DNA of 64,000 bases from DATJMJ01 sp035503915 (GCA_035503915.1 DATJSU010000037.1:124001-188000), one strand, 5' to 3'. Counted from the stretch's first letter, positions 43,498 through 52,593 are shown. Notes: generated by a model from the sequence alone, not told the origin. Numbers and translations are program-made.

Positions 43498-44957
43498 GCA
43501 GCTTCCCGCTCCAGCGGAGCAGCGCTCTCGCGATCGCGCGAAGCGTTCGCGGGGGCGAGGTCACGGCGGCAGAGGTGCTCGAGGAGCACCTCGGACGGAT
43601 AGCGGCGCACGAAGGCGACGTGCACGCCTTCAACCTCGTAATGGAGGACGCCGCGCGCACCAGGGCCGCAGAGATCGACCGAGCAGTGGCGCAAGGGCGC
43701 GACCCCGGCCCGCTCGCAGGGGCCCCGATGGCCCTTAAGGACCTCCTGTGCACCCGCGGCGTGCCCACCACGTGCTCTTCTCGGGTGCTGGAAGGCTGGC
43801 TACCCCCATACGACGCGACGGTCGTCACACGGCTGGCCGACGCCGGCGCCGTGTTCGTCGGCAAGGCCAACATGGACGAGTTTGCCATGGGCTCCTCCAC
43901 CGAACATTCCGCTTTCGGCCCTACTCGCAACCCGCACAACCTTGAAAGAGTGCCTGGCGGTTCTTCGGGAGGCAGCGCCGCGGCTGTGGCGGCGGGGTTC
44001 TGCGCCGCTTCGCTCGGCAGTGACACCGGCGGCTCGATCCGCCAGCCCGCTGCGCTGTGTGGCGTAGTGGGTGTCAAACCTACCTACGGGATGGTCTCCC
44101 GCTACGGCCTTGTGGCTTTCGCAAGCTCTCTCGACCAGATCGGGCCTTTTGCCACAAGCGTCGCTGACGCGGCCCTCGTCCTCGATGTGATAGCAGGCCA
44201 CGACGAACGTGATTCGACCAGTCTGCCGGGCCAGGGGCGGCTGGCCGCTTCCAGGCTCGGGCAGGGCGCCGACGGGCTGCGCGTCGGCGTAATAGCGGAG
44301 CTCTCCGAGGCGGAAGGGATAGCTCCCGATGTCGCGGCCCGAGTGCGTGAGGCCGCGGACGCCCTCGCCGCGGGCGGTGCAAAGGTCGAAGAGATCAGTG
44401 TGCCTTCGGTGCGTTACGGGCTCAGCGCGTACTACATGATCGCTCCCGCTGAAGCCTCCTCCAACCTGGCACGCTACGACGGCGTACGCTATGGCCTCCG
44501 GATCCCCGCTGACGATGTGACCGAAATGTACATGCGCACCCGGGCGGCAGGTTTTGGGCAGGAGGTGAAGCGTCGCATAATGCTCGGTACTTATGCCCTT
44601 TCGGCTGGTTACTATGAGGCTTACTACGGCAAAGCGCAAAAGGTGCGGACGCTTATAATCGAAGACTTTGCCGAGGCATACCGCGCATGCGACGTGCTCC
44701 TCTCGCCAACATCGCCGACGACGGCCTTCCCGCTCGGCGCAAAGACTTCTGACCCCCTCACGATGTACCTCAACGACGTCTGCACGATCCCCTCAAACCT
44801 GGCCGGCCACCCTGCGCTGAGCGTACCGTTCGGGACGGGCGACGACGGCCTCCCCGTTGGCGTCCAGGTCCTTGCGCCGGCGCTCGGTGAGCCCGTGATG
44901 TTCCAGGTGGCGGAGGCTCTCGAGGCGGCGGCGCAATTGCGAGGGAAAAATGAGTGA
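43494..44957 (+). CDS. gatA: Asp-tRNA(Asn)/Glu-tRNA(Gln) amidotransferase subunit A
   Basis: Amidase subunit that releases ammonia from glutamine for transfer to mischarged tRNA. The 487-residue protein has the amidase-signature triad: Lys82 (MALKDLL), cis-Ser157 in PGGSSGGSAAAV and nucleophile Ser181 in SDTGGSIRQPA. The spacing is identical to Staphylococcus GatA (79/154/178). It starts at GTG 43494 within the gatC stop and overlaps gatB by eight bases at its own end. Confidence 0.97.
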   Translation: MSSFPLQRSSALAIARSVRGGEVTAAEVLEEHLGRIAAHEGDVHAFNLVMEDAARTRAAEIDRAVAQGRDPGPLAGAPMALKDLLCTRGVPTTCSSRVLEGWLPPYDATVVTRLADAGAVFVGKANMDEFAMGSSTEHSAFGPTRNPHNLERVPGGSSGGSAAAVAAGFCAASLGSDTGGSIRQPAALCGVVGVKPTYGMVSRYGLVAFASSLDQIGPFATSVADAALVLDVIAGHDERDSTSLPGQGRLAASRLGQGADGLRVGVIAELSEAEGIAPDVAARVREAADALAAGGAKVEEISVPSVRYGLSAYYMIAPAEASSNLARYDGVRYGLRIPADDVTEMYMRTRAAGFGQEVKRRIMLGTYALSAGYYEAYYGKAQKVRTLIIEDFAEAYRACDVLLSPTSPTTAFPLGAKTSDPLTMYLNDVCTIPSNLAGHPALSVPFGTGDDGLPVGVQVLAPALGEPVMFQVAEALEAAAQLRGKNE

Positions 44958-46392
44958 CACTGCTTGGGAAACGGTCATCGGGTTGGAAGTCCACTGCGAG
45001 CTGCGGACGAAGACAAAGCTGTTTTGCGGTTGCCGCAATGCTTTTGGCGATGAACCGAACACCAACATCTGCCCCGTCTGCCTGGGCCTGCCTGGCTCTC
45101 TCCCGGTGCTCAACCGGCAAGCCGTCGACTACGCGATAAGGATTGGCACCGCGCTCAACTGCCGGGTCCAAACCTCGATCTTCCATCGAAAGAATTATTT
45201 CTACCCTGACATGCCGAAGGATTTCCAGATAAGTCAGTACGACGTCCCGATCAACGCAGAGGGCTGGCTAGAGCTCCCGAGCGGCAAGCGGGTTGGGGTC
45301 GTCCGCGCCCACATCGAGGAAGACACAGGCAAGACGACGCACGTGGGAGGGGGCGGGAGGATCCACCAGGCGGGCTACTCGCTCGTCGACTACAACCGGG
45401 CGGGGGTACCTCTCGTTGAGATCGTCTCCGCACCGGACCTGCGCAGCGCCGAAGAAGCTAGGGACTATGTGGAGGAGCTGCGCGCTGTGCTGGTGGCAAC
45501 GGGGGCCTCCGATGGGAAAATGGAGGAGGGCTCGCTTCGCGTCGACTGCAATGTCTCGGTGCGCCCCGCGGGTTCAGACGCCTTCGGCACCCGCTGTGAG
45601 ATAAAGAACATGAACTCCTTGCGCAGCCTCGGGCGCGCGATCGTCTATGAGGCAGCTCGGCAGGTGGATCTCGTCGAGTCGGGTGAGGCGGTCGTACTGG
45701 AGACCCGGCACTGGGACGAGGCCGATGGGCGCACCCACTCGATGCGCTCAAAAGAAGAAGCGTTCGACTACAGGTATTTCCCTGAGCCTGACCTCGTCAA
45801 ATTGGCCCCCTCTCCCCAATGGGTGGAGGACGTTAGGGGGGATCTCCCCGTCCTTCCTGCGCAGAGGAGGCGCCAGGTTGCTGAAGCGACCGGCGAGGAC
45901 GTCGCTTCGGAAGCAGTGGCTACGGTTGTCCGTCTCGGCCTCGACAGCCTCGTGAGCGCGGCGGTCGCCGCCGGGTCCGACGCCAGTCTCGCGCTCAGGC
46001 GGCTTGCCAACGAGGTGGCGGGTGAGATCGGCGACAAGGCGGGCGCCGCGGGCGGCGAGATCGACCCCAAAGCCTTCGTCAAGCTAATCAGGATGGAGCA
46101 GTCCGGTGAGCTCACTTCTGCCCAGGCACGCACCGTGCTCAAGGCTCTCGTGCCGGCGGGCGGCGACCCCGCTCAGATAGCTGAGGCTCTCGGTTTCCGA
46201 GCCATGGACGCCCCCGCCCTTGCCAGGGCCGTGGACCAGGTCATTGCCGACAACCAGCGGGAATGGCAGCGTTACGCCTCAGGCGACGACAAAGTGGCCG
46301 GCTTTCTCATTGGCAAGGTCAAGGCCGCCACGGGGGGCAACGCCGACCTGCGGGCTGCAACCGAGCTGCTTCGTCACCGCCGCGGGAGCTGA
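44950..46392 (+). CDS. gatB: Asp-tRNA(Asn)/Glu-tRNA(Gln) amidotransferase subunit B
   Basis: Kinase/transamidase subunit that binds mischarged tRNA, phosphorylates the side chain and adds ammonia. The 480-residue protein has the cradle motifs VIGLEVHCEL, CPVCLGLPGSLPVLN, the KNYFYPDMPKDFQISQYD region, and a C-terminal helical YqeY-like tail domain that ends in KVKAATGGNADLRAATELL. It starts at ATG 44950, overlapping gatA. The operon order C-A-B is standard. Confidence 0.97.
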   Translation: MSDTAWETVIGLEVHCELRTKTKLFCGCRNAFGDEPNTNICPVCLGLPGSLPVLNRQAVDYAIRIGTALNCRVQTSIFHRKNYFYPDMPKDFQISQYDVPINAEGWLELPSGKRVGVVRAHIEEDTGKTTHVGGGGRIHQAGYSLVDYNRAGVPLVEIVSAPDLRSAEEARDYVEELRAVLVATGASDGKMEEGSLRVDCNVSVRPAGSDAFGTRCEIKNMNSLRSLGRAIVYEAARQVDLVESGEAVVLETRHWDEADGRTHSMRSKEEAFDYRYFPEPDLVKLAPSPQWVEDVRGDLPVLPAQRRRQVAEATGEDVASEAVATVVRLGLDSLVSAAVAAGSDASLALRRLANEVAGEIGDKAGAAGGEIDPKAFVKLIRMEQSGELTSAQARTVLKALVPAGGDPAQIAEALGFRAMDAPALARAVDQVIADNQREWQRYASGDDKVAGFLIGKVKAATGGNADLRAATELLRHRRGS

Positions 46393-46419
46393 GCGGCGAA
46401 CGTCTGTAAGGTTGCCGGT

Positions 46420-48102
46420 ATGTCGAGCGATCTGAAACTGCGCAGCCACGAAGTGACCGAGGGGCGCGAACGAGCCCCGGCTCGTGCCATGTTGCGAGCC
46501 ATCGGCATGACGGACGCCGACTGGGACAAGCCCCAGGTCGCCGTGGCGTCGTCGTGGAACGAAGTTACGCCTTGCAACCTGCCCTTGGACAGGCTTGCCA
46601 AGCGCGCGAAAGACGGTGCGCGCGATGCGGGCGGCTTTCCTATCGAATTTGTAACCATAGCGGTGTCTGATGGCATCTCGATGGGCCACGAAGGGATGCG
46701 CGCCTCCCTGGTGAGCCGGGAGGTCATCGCCGACTCGGTCGAGATAATGGTCCACGCGGAGCGCTTCGACGCTCTCGTCACTTTGGCAGGCTGCGACAAG
46801 TCGCTGCCCGGGATGCTGATGGCGGCGGCCCGCCTGAACCTGCCTTCGGTGTTCTTGTACGGGGGCTCGATCTTGCCAGGTCGCGGGCCTCAAGGCGAAG
46901 CGCTTGACATTGTTAGCGTTTTCGAGGCAGTGGGAGCTAATGCTGTGGGCGCTCTCACCGACCAAGAGCTCTCGCTCATTGAACGCAGGGCCTGCCCGAC
47001 CGAGGGCAGTTGTGCCGGGATGTTCACTGCCAACACGATGGCTTCGGCTGCGGAGGCGCTCGGCATGGCACTGCCGGGGAGCTCGACGCCTCCCGCCGTT
47101 GACCGCAGGCGTGATGACTATGCCTACGAGTCGGGCCGGGCAGTGGTCAACTTGCTCGAAAAGGGGATCAGGCCAAGACAAGTAATGACAAGGGAGGCGT
47201 TCGACAACGCTATCGCAGTGGTTATGGCCCTTGGCGGTTCGACCAATGCCGTGCTGCACCTGCTGGCAATCGCTCATGAAGCAGAAGTCGAACTGTCCCT
47301 TCACGACTTCGACCGCGTTGGCAGGCGTGTCCCTCACATTGCAGACATGAAGCCCCACGGCCGCTACCACATGGTCGACCTCGACCGGGTGGGGGGCTTG
47401 CAAGTCGTGATGAGGGAGCTCCTCGAGGCGGGCCTTTTGCACGGGGACTGCTTGACCGTCACTGGGCAGACTGTCGCGCAAAACTTGCAGGAGCTGTCAC
47501 CGGCCGCGCCTGACGGGCAAGTCGTGCACCCTTTGACTGAGCCCCTGCATCCTGATGGAGGGATCGCTGTCCTTCACGGTTCTCTCGCCCCAGCGGGCGC
47601 CGTGGTGAAGGTCGCGGGCATCGATTTCGCACAATTTGAGGGTCGTGCAAGGGTATTTGACGGTGAACAGCCGGCTCTCGAGGCGATCCTGTCCGGTTCG
47701 GTGCAACCTGGGACCGTAGTTGTGGTCCGCTATGAAGGGCCCAAAGGCGGCCCAGGCATGCGAGAAATGCTCGCAGTTACAGGCGCGATGAAAGGTGCGG
47801 GGCGTGGGGCCGACTGCGCCCTCATCACTGATGGGCGCTTCAGCGGGGGGACACACGGACTTTGCATAGGCCACGTGGCGCCCGAGGCTACAGACGGGGG
47901 CCCGATCGCCTTTATTGCCGACGGCGACAGGATCCTGATCGATGTGCCGGTTCGCAGCATCCACCTCGATGTCAGTGAGGAAGAGCTGGCCAGGAGGCGG
48001 GCCGGCTGGAAACCACCTGAGCCGCGGTACCGCCACGGCGCATTGGCGAAGTACGCGCGCCTTGTCAGTGGCGCCGAGCGCGGAGCTGTCACCGAGCCCT
48101 AG
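46420..48102 (+). CDS. ilvD: Dihydroxy-acid dehydratase
   Basis: Fe-S enzyme that dehydrates the dihydroxy acids made by IlvC, the third common step of Val/Ile/Leu synthesis. The 560-residue protein has three cluster cysteines, in VTPCNLPLD, TLAGCDKSLPG and EGSCAGMFTANTM; three such cysteines point to a [2Fe-2S] type. GGSTNAVLHLLAIA is also diagnostic. It starts at ATG 46420, 27 bases after gatB, and so is separated from ilvBNC by about 2 kb in this genome. Confidence 0.96.
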   Translation: MSSDLKLRSHEVTEGRERAPARAMLRAIGMTDADWDKPQVAVASSWNEVTPCNLPLDRLAKRAKDGARDAGGFPIEFVTIAVSDGISMGHEGMRASLVSREVIADSVEIMVHAERFDALVTLAGCDKSLPGMLMAAARLNLPSVFLYGGSILPGRGPQGEALDIVSVFEAVGANAVGALTDQELSLIERRACPTEGSCAGMFTANTMASAAEALGMALPGSSTPPAVDRRRDDYAYESGRAVVNLLEKGIRPRQVMTREAFDNAIAVVMALGGSTNAVLHLLAIAHEAEVELSLHDFDRVGRRVPHIADMKPHGRYHMVDLDRVGGLQVVMRELLEAGLLHGDCLTVTGQTVAQNLQELSPAAPDGQVVHPLTEPLHPDGGIAVLHGSLAPAGAVVKVAGIDFAQFEGRARVFDGEQPALEAILSGSVQPGTVVVVRYEGPKGGPGMREMLAVTGAMKGAGRGADCALITDGRFSGGTHGLCIGHVAPEATDGGPIAFIADGDRILIDVPVRSIHLDVSEEELARRRAGWKPPEPRYRHGALAKYARLVSGAERGAVTEP

Positions 48103-48127
48103 ATCGGCATCGACAAATGAGCATTCA

Positions 48128-48751
48128 TTGAGCGACGTTCGGCCAGGAGCCGTCCTATGGGACCTGGGCGGCGTGTTCCTCGATTGGGACCCGCGCCACC
48201 TGTACCGTAAGCTTTTCGGCGGCGACGTCGCCGCTATGGAGCAGTTCCTCACCGAGGTATGCAGTCCCCGGTGGCACGCTCAGCAAGACTGCGGGCGCAA
48301 TGTCCTGGACGCGTGCTCAGAGCTCAAGGGCGAGTTCCCACAGCACGGCGCGCTCATCGATGCCTGGTGGGAGCGCTCTGAGGAAATGATAAACGGCGTG
48401 ATTGACGGCACCGTCCCCCTCCTCGCCGAAGTCAAGCTCGGTGGAGCCGCGTGCTACGCGTTGAGCAACATGGAACGTGAGAACTGGGCCAAACGGCTCG
48501 GGGTATATCCCTTCCTGCACTGGTTCGACGGCTATTTCATCTCCGGCCTCGAAGGCGTCATGAAACCCGACGACCGGTTTTTTTGGCGTGCCTTGGGTCG
48601 TTTTGGGCTCGGGCCAGAAGAGGTCCTCTTTGTCGATGACCGCGCAGCCAACGTGAGCGCGGCTCGCACCCTCGGTATCGCTTCCATCCTCTTCAGGGGA
48701 GCCGGGCCATTGCGCGACGAGCTGGCGACGCGCGGGCTGCTAGAGGGGTAG
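48128..48751 (+). CDS. HAD-family hydrolase (YihX-like phosphatase)
   Basis: A roughly 207-residue HAD phosphatase. Motif I is LWDLGGVFLDWD, with the nucleophile Asp but Gly at the usual +2 Asp position, as in the YihX glucose-1-phosphatase group (DLGNV). Motif II is ALSN, motif III the Lys of GVMKPDDRFF and motif IV LFVDDRAAN. The TTG at 48128 is the only start that begins just before motif I. Sugar phosphates are likely substrates by family, unproven. The 3' end is 10 bases from the convergent PatB gene. Confidence 0.82.
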   Translation: MSDVRPGAVLWDLGGVFLDWDPRHLYRKLFGGDVAAMEQFLTEVCSPRWHAQQDCGRNVLDACSELKGEFPQHGALIDAWWERSEEMINGVIDGTVPLLAEVKLGGAACYALSNMERENWAKRLGVYPFLHWFDGYFISGLEGVMKPDDRFFWRALGRFGLGPEEVLFVDDRAANVSAARTLGIASILFRGAGPLRDELATRGLLEG

Positions 48752-48761
48752 TTGCTTGTCC

Positions 48762-50012
48762 TCAACCTGTTTCGTCCTTGGTGGCTTTGTCCCTCCGGGC
48801 CGCGCTCACGGCCGCTTGCACCCGTGCCAGGACCTCGTCGAGGACACCAGGGGAGGTCGCGAAGTTGAGACGCGCGAAACCGGCCCCGCCCGGGCCAAAT
48901 GTGGCGCCGTCGCTGAGCATCACTCCGGCCTTGTCGAGGAGCCATTTCCCAGGCTCCTCGGCGAGAGGGGGTACACCGGTGCTGCGGAAATCGAGCCAGC
49001 AAAGGTAGGTCGCCTGCGGCGGGTAACCTCGGGTGGCTATCTCCAAGGCGCCCTCGCCAAGCCACGAGGAGAGGCGTTCCCGGTTCGCCCTCAGCCTCTG
49101 GAGCGCCCGCTCGAGCCAGGCATCGCCCGCTGGTGACCACGAAGCCAACGTGGTAGCCACCGCTGTGACGCTCACGCGGCCGAGCAGGTGTTGAGGAAAC
49201 GCCCGCAAGCGCCTCTCGACCCGAGCGCTCCCCATGTGGGCGATCGCGCAGCGCATACCACCGAGGTTGTGCGACTTGCTTGCCGAGTAGAGGCTGACGG
49301 TGCGCGCCTCGAGCGGGGAGCCGAGCGAGGCGAACGGGACGTGCACCTCGCCGACCAGCGTCAAGTCTGCGTGCACCTCGTCTGAAATGACCAAGAGGTC
49401 GTACCGCTCTGCTAGCTCTGCAATGGCCTCAAGCTCGGGCACCGTTAGCATGCGCCCAGTGGGGTTGTGGGGGTTGACGAGGAGGATCGCCTTCGCGTCA
49501 CGCGCGCCTGAGGCGGCAGCGTCGAGGTCGAAGGCCCATCCGTAGCCAGTGTCCAGCGCCGGGACCGGGAGGAGGCGCCGGCCCATTGCCACGATTGCCC
49601 CTACAAATGGTGGGTAGGAAGGCGTGAGGAGGAGCACCCCGTCGCCACGCTCGGTACCCGCCTCGAGGACGGCTTCTGCCCCCTGTACCAAGTCTGTGAA
49701 CACGCGCACCTTGCCCGGCGAGGGCGACCAGCCAAAACGTGACTCCATACGAGCCGCCCAAGGGCTTTCCAGGGCATCTTCTTCTTTCCCGTCCGGGTAG
49801 CCGAAATCGCCAAGGTCGGCCAGCCCGATAAGGGCCTCACGGGCGGGGGCTGGCGCCGGGAAGTCCATGTCGGCTACCCAGCAGGCAAGGACGTCGTCGC
49901 CCCCGGCCCTCGCTTGCGCCCATTTTTCCCCTGGCCGTGCCCTGAGCCAGCCAAGGTCGAGGCCATCGAAACCCTCGGGGTCGCCATCGGGCGGGGCCCA
50001 CACCGGCGGCAT
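48762..50012 (-). CDS. PatB/MalY-type cystathionine beta-lyase / aminotransferase
   Basis: PLP fold-type I enzyme of 416 residues. It has VADMDFPAP near the N-terminus, a signature of the MalY/PatB C-S lyases. LLVNPHNPTGRML, the VISDEVHADL strand and the PLP Lys in SASKSHNLGGMRCA also fit. These enzymes cleave cystathionine or other Cys S-conjugates to thiol, pyruvate and ammonia, and some act as aminotransferases. It diverges from the ilvB leader: its start at 50012 lies only about 20 bases from the candidate ilv promoter, so the two transcription units share a control region. Confidence 0.87.
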   Translation of the reverse strand: MPPVWAPPDGDPEGFDGLDLGWLRARPGEKWAQARAGGDDVLACWVADMDFPAPAPAREALIGLADLGDFGYPDGKEEDALESPWAARMESRFGWSPSPGKVRVFTDLVQGAEAVLEAGTERGDGVLLLTPSYPPFVGAIVAMGRRLLPVPALDTGYGWAFDLDAAASGARDAKAILLVNPHNPTGRMLTVPELEAIAELAERYDLLVISDEVHADLTLVGEVHVPFASLGSPLEARTVSLYSASKSHNLGGMRCAIAHMGSARVERRLRAFPQHLLGRVSVTAVATTLASWSPAGDAWLERALQRLRANRERLSSWLGEGALEIATRGYPPQATYLCWLDFRSTGVPPLAEEPGKWLLDKAGVMLSDGATFGPGGAGFARLNFATSPGVLDEVLARVQAAVSAARRDKATKDETG

Positions 50013-50029
50013 GCTGGCATCGTAGTAAG

Positions 50030-50058
50030 TTGCGTCAATAGGGATGGTGTGGCAGTAT
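50030..50058 (+). promoter_or_regulatory. Candidate promoter of the ilvB leader
   Basis: TTGCGT (50030-50035), a 17-base spacer and CAGTAT (50053-50058) match a sigma-70-type layout moderately well. The predicted start of transcription, about 7 bases downstream, coincides with ATG 50066, which would make the leader ORF leaderless, a common arrangement in Actinomycetota. TAAGTT (50026-50031) is an alternative -10 that would give a short 5' UTR and the ATG at 50057. Confidence 0.35.
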
Positions 50059-50164
50059 GGCGTTTATGGCAGCGGCACCTGCGGGCACGGCTAAACCCGG
50101 TGTCTCTGCCGCGGTTGCGACGCAGGCCGCGTGCGATTTCGGCCTGATCGTGGTACTTACCTGA
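50057..50164 (+). CDS. ilvB leader peptide (attenuator)
   Basis: A 35-codon ORF (32 codons if ATG 50066 is used) that ends FGLIVVLT-stop: Leu, Ile, Val, Val and Leu codons lie within the last six (ctg atc gtg gta ctt). A ribosome short of charged Leu, Ile or Val tRNA would stall there. It is followed at once by a perfect hairpin and then by a U-tract terminator before ilvB. This is the layout of branched-chain amino acid attenuators, such as those described for Corynebacterium ilvBNC. The product is a control peptide with no function of its own expected. Too small for ordinary gene finding, but strongly supported by context. Confidence 0.8.
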   Translation: MAFMAAAPAGTAKPGVSAAVATQAACDFGLIVVLT

Positions 50165-50189
50165 CGCACGCGGCTCGATCGCGTGCGTC
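50163..50189 (+). promoter_or_regulatory. Leader hairpin with mutually exclusive pairing
   Basis: GACGCACGCG (50163-50172) and CGCGTGCGTC (50180-50189) form a perfect 10-bp stem with a seven-base loop, overlapping the leader stop codon. The left arm can instead pair perfectly with GCCGCGTGCG (50126-50135) inside the leader ORF (50165-50174 against 50126-50135). A ribosome stalled on the Leu-Ile-Val-Val-Leu codons would free the left arm; one at the stop codon would cover it. This is the switch geometry expected of an attenuator. Confidence 0.65.
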
Positions 50190-50190
50190 C

Positions 50191-50224
50191 AACGGCCTCC
50201 CGCATGGGAGGTCGTTTTATTTTT
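50191..50224 (+). terminator. Attenuator terminator before ilvB
   Basis: AACGGCCTCCC (50191-50201), loop GCAT, and GGGAGGTCGTT (50206-50216) form an 11-bp stem with one G-T pair, followed by TTATTTTT; the last two T of the right arm also belong to the T run 50215-50224. It is a classical intrinsic terminator located 26 bases upstream of the ilvB ATG and downstream of the leader ORF, so it should cut off ilvBNC transcription when branched-chain amino acids are plentiful. Confidence 0.85.
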
Positions 50225-50249
50225 GCCAACCGGACCCAGTGAGGCACAG

Positions 50250-51992
50250 ATGCAGCTGACAGGAGCACAAGCACTAATAAAGAGCCTCGAGATGGAGCAC
50301 ACCGAGGTCATTTTTGGCTTGCCAGGGGGCGCCATCCTCCCCGCCTACGACCCCATCTTGGACTCTCCTATCCGCCACGTACTGGTCCGGCACGAACAAG
50401 GCGCGGGCCATATGGCCGAAGGTTATGCCCATGTGACTGGCCGCCCAGGAGTTGCCATGGCGACAAGTGGGCCCGGGGCGACCAACCTTGTGACCGCGCT
50501 TTGTGACGCGTACATGGACTCGGTGCCGGTCGTCGCCATCACGGGGCAGGTTGGCCGGCCGGTTATCGGGACCGACGCCTTCCAGGAAGCAGACACGGTG
50601 GGCATCACACGTTCGGTGACAAAGCACAACGAGCTGATCATGAGCGCCGAAGAGATCCCCCTCGCAGTGCGCCAGGCTTTTGTGCTCGCAACTACCGGGC
50701 GACCTGGCCCTGTCCTCCTCGATGTCCCAAAGGACGTCCTCCAGGCCAAGGTCGAGTGGTACTGGCCCAATGACCACGAGGTCGCGACCTCTCTTCCTGG
50801 TTACAAGCCTACGATCAAGGGCCACCCGCGGATGGTGCGGGAGGCTGTGCGCCTTATCACCGAGGCGCGCAAGCCCGTCATTTACGCGGGTGGAGGGATC
50901 TTGAAAGCCCGTGCATGCGAGGCTCTCCTCAAGCTCGCAGAGCTCACGAACTCGCCAGTTGTCACAACACTTATGGCGAGGGGCGCCTTCCCTGACGGCC
51001 ATCGCTTGTGCCTCGGGATGCCCGGCATGCATGGTAACTACGCTGCCATCACCTCGATGCAAGAAGCGGATCTGCTCATAACGCTTGGGGCCCGCTTCGA
51101 CGACCGCGTGACAGGGCACCCGGGCACTTTCGCGCCAGGCGCGAAGGTCGTCCACGTTGACATCGACCCCGCAGAGCTCGGGAAGATCCGCAAGCCCGAC
51201 GTCCCCATCGTCGGCGACTGCCGCCTCGTGATCGAGGAGCTCGTGCGAGTTTTGCTCGCAAGTGGGCAAGCGCAAGCAGACCGCAGCGACTGGTGGGCGC
51301 AGATCGAAGATTGGAAGAACCGTTTCCCCCTCTATTACGAACCTCAAGTCGAGGGCGAACCTCTGAAGCCACAAGCGGTGATCGAGGCAATCCGCGATGC
51401 CAGCCCTCCCGACACCACCGTTGTCGCCGGCGTGGGCCAGCACCAAATGTGGGCAAGCCAGTACTGGCGCTTCGACTACCCCTACACCTGGGTCAACTCG
51501 GGAGGGTTGGGGACCATGGGGTTCGCCGTCCCCGCGGCCATCGGCGCAAAAGTAGGGCGACCGGACCGCACCGTTTGGGCGATCGATGGCGACGGGTGCT
51601 TCCAGATGACCGCTCAGGAGCTCGCCACCGCCTCCAGCGAGCGGATCCCGATAAAAGTGGCCATTTTGAACAACGCCTATCTCGGCATGGTGCGCCAGTG
51701 GCAGGAAATGTTCTACCAAGAGCGCTATTCGGAGGTCTACCTTTCCCCGGACCTGCCCGACTACGTGAAGTGGGCCGAGGCCATGGGCTGCGTAGCCTTC
51801 CGGGCGGAGCACCCCTCAGACGTCCCTGTGGTGATCGAGAAGGCAAGTTCGATAGACGACAGGCCAGTAGTGATCGACTTCCGGACGGACTCGAGCGAGA
51901 AGGTCTTCCCGATGGTCCCTTCCGGTGCCTCCAACAGCGATGTGATCGTCCACCCGCACCTGCGGCCAGGTGGCGAAAGGGTGGTGCAGTGA
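50250..51992 (+). CDS. ilvB: Acetolactate synthase, large (catalytic) subunit
   Basis: ThDP enzyme that makes acetolactate or acetohydroxybutyrate, the first common step of branched-chain amino acid synthesis. From ATG 50250 it has 580 residues, with GTGAGG (50238-50243) as the likely ribosome-binding site. The TTG at 50223 lies in the terminator T run and is unlikely. It shows FGLPGGAILPAYD, the ThDP-activating Glu in HEQGAGHMAEGYA and the ThDP/Mg motif GDGCFQMTAQEL...NNAYLGMV. The stop overlaps the ilvN ATG by one base (TGATG). Controlled by the attenuator described upstream. Confidence 0.96.
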   Translation: MQLTGAQALIKSLEMEHTEVIFGLPGGAILPAYDPILDSPIRHVLVRHEQGAGHMAEGYAHVTGRPGVAMATSGPGATNLVTALCDAYMDSVPVVAITGQVGRPVIGTDAFQEADTVGITRSVTKHNELIMSAEEIPLAVRQAFVLATTGRPGPVLLDVPKDVLQAKVEWYWPNDHEVATSLPGYKPTIKGHPRMVREAVRLITEARKPVIYAGGGILKARACEALLKLAELTNSPVVTTLMARGAFPDGHRLCLGMPGMHGNYAAITSMQEADLLITLGARFDDRVTGHPGTFAPGAKVVHVDIDPAELGKIRKPDVPIVGDCRLVIEELVRVLLASGQAQADRSDWWAQIEDWKNRFPLYYEPQVEGEPLKPQAVIEAIRDASPPDTTVVAGVGQHQMWASQYWRFDYPYTWVNSGGLGTMGFAVPAAIGAKVGRPDRTVWAIDGDGCFQMTAQELATASSERIPIKVAILNNAYLGMVRQWQEMFYQERYSEVYLSPDLPDYVKWAEAMGCVAFRAEHPSDVPVVIEKASSIDDRPVVIDFRTDSSEKVFPMVPSGASNSDVIVHPHLRPGGERVVQ

Positions 51993-52561
51993 TGGCGCTC
52001 TCGAGCTCGAGCTGGGCTTCGGGCAGCGGGCGTCAACAGCACCAAACTCTTTCGATCATTGTCGAAAACAAGGCCGGTGTGCTCGCCCGTGTCGCGGCGT
52101 TGTTCGCCCGGCGCGGTTTCAACATCATCTCGCTCGCAGTCGCCCCGACCGACGACGAGTCCTTCAGCCGGGTCACGATCGTCGTCGACCTGGAGGAGAT
52201 CTCCGTCGAACAGGTCACAAAGCAATTGTTCAAGCTCGTCCATGTCGTAAAGATCACAGAGCTGGCACCCGGGGCCTCGGTCGAGCGCGAGCTGGCACTG
52301 CTCAGCGTACGCTGCGCAGCCCCTGGCGCCCCGGGCCCGTCCAGGGGCGAGGTCGGAGACCTCGTACGCATATTTGGTGGGACCATCGTCGATGTCGGGC
52401 AAGAGGCCCTCACGGTGATGCTCGCGGGGCCACCGTCGGCCCTCGACGACTTCGAGGAGCTGCTTCGCCCTTACGGGATAATCGACATCCAGCGGACGGG
52501 CCGTGTCGCGCTGCCCAAATTGGAGCGCTCGCCGTTGAGGCGCACTTCGAGCAATACTTGA
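51992..52561 (+). CDS. ilvN: Acetolactate synthase, small (regulatory) subunit
   Basis: Regulatory partner of IlvB that stimulates it and mediates valine feedback. The 189-residue protein has an N-terminal ACT domain (LSIIVENKAGVLARVAALFARRGFNI, read in two parts) with the glycine-containing effector loop, and the ALS_ss C-terminal domain. About 16 Ser/Gly-rich residues precede the ACT domain. It starts at ATG 51992 in the ilvB stop and ends 32 bases before ilvC. Confidence 0.95.
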   Translation: MALSSSSWASGSGRQQHQTLSIIVENKAGVLARVAALFARRGFNIISLAVAPTDDESFSRVTIVVDLEEISVEQVTKQLFKLVHVVKITELAPGASVERELALLSVRCAAPGAPGPSRGEVGDLVRIFGGTIVDVGQEALTVMLAGPPSALDDFEELLRPYGIIDIQRTGRVALPKLERSPLRRTSSNT

Positions 52562-52593
52562 ACAACTCCAACGGCAGACCTGAAAGGCAACAG

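Noticed and set aside
50013..50249. T-box riboswitch ahead of ilvB
   Set aside because: No T-box consensus or specifier-loop fold is visible, and the leader ORF with terminal Leu/Ile/Val codons explains the terminator better.
50274..51812. 512-codon open frame on the minus strand
   Set aside because: Antisense shadow of ilvB; the plus strand carries complete acetolactate synthase motifs.
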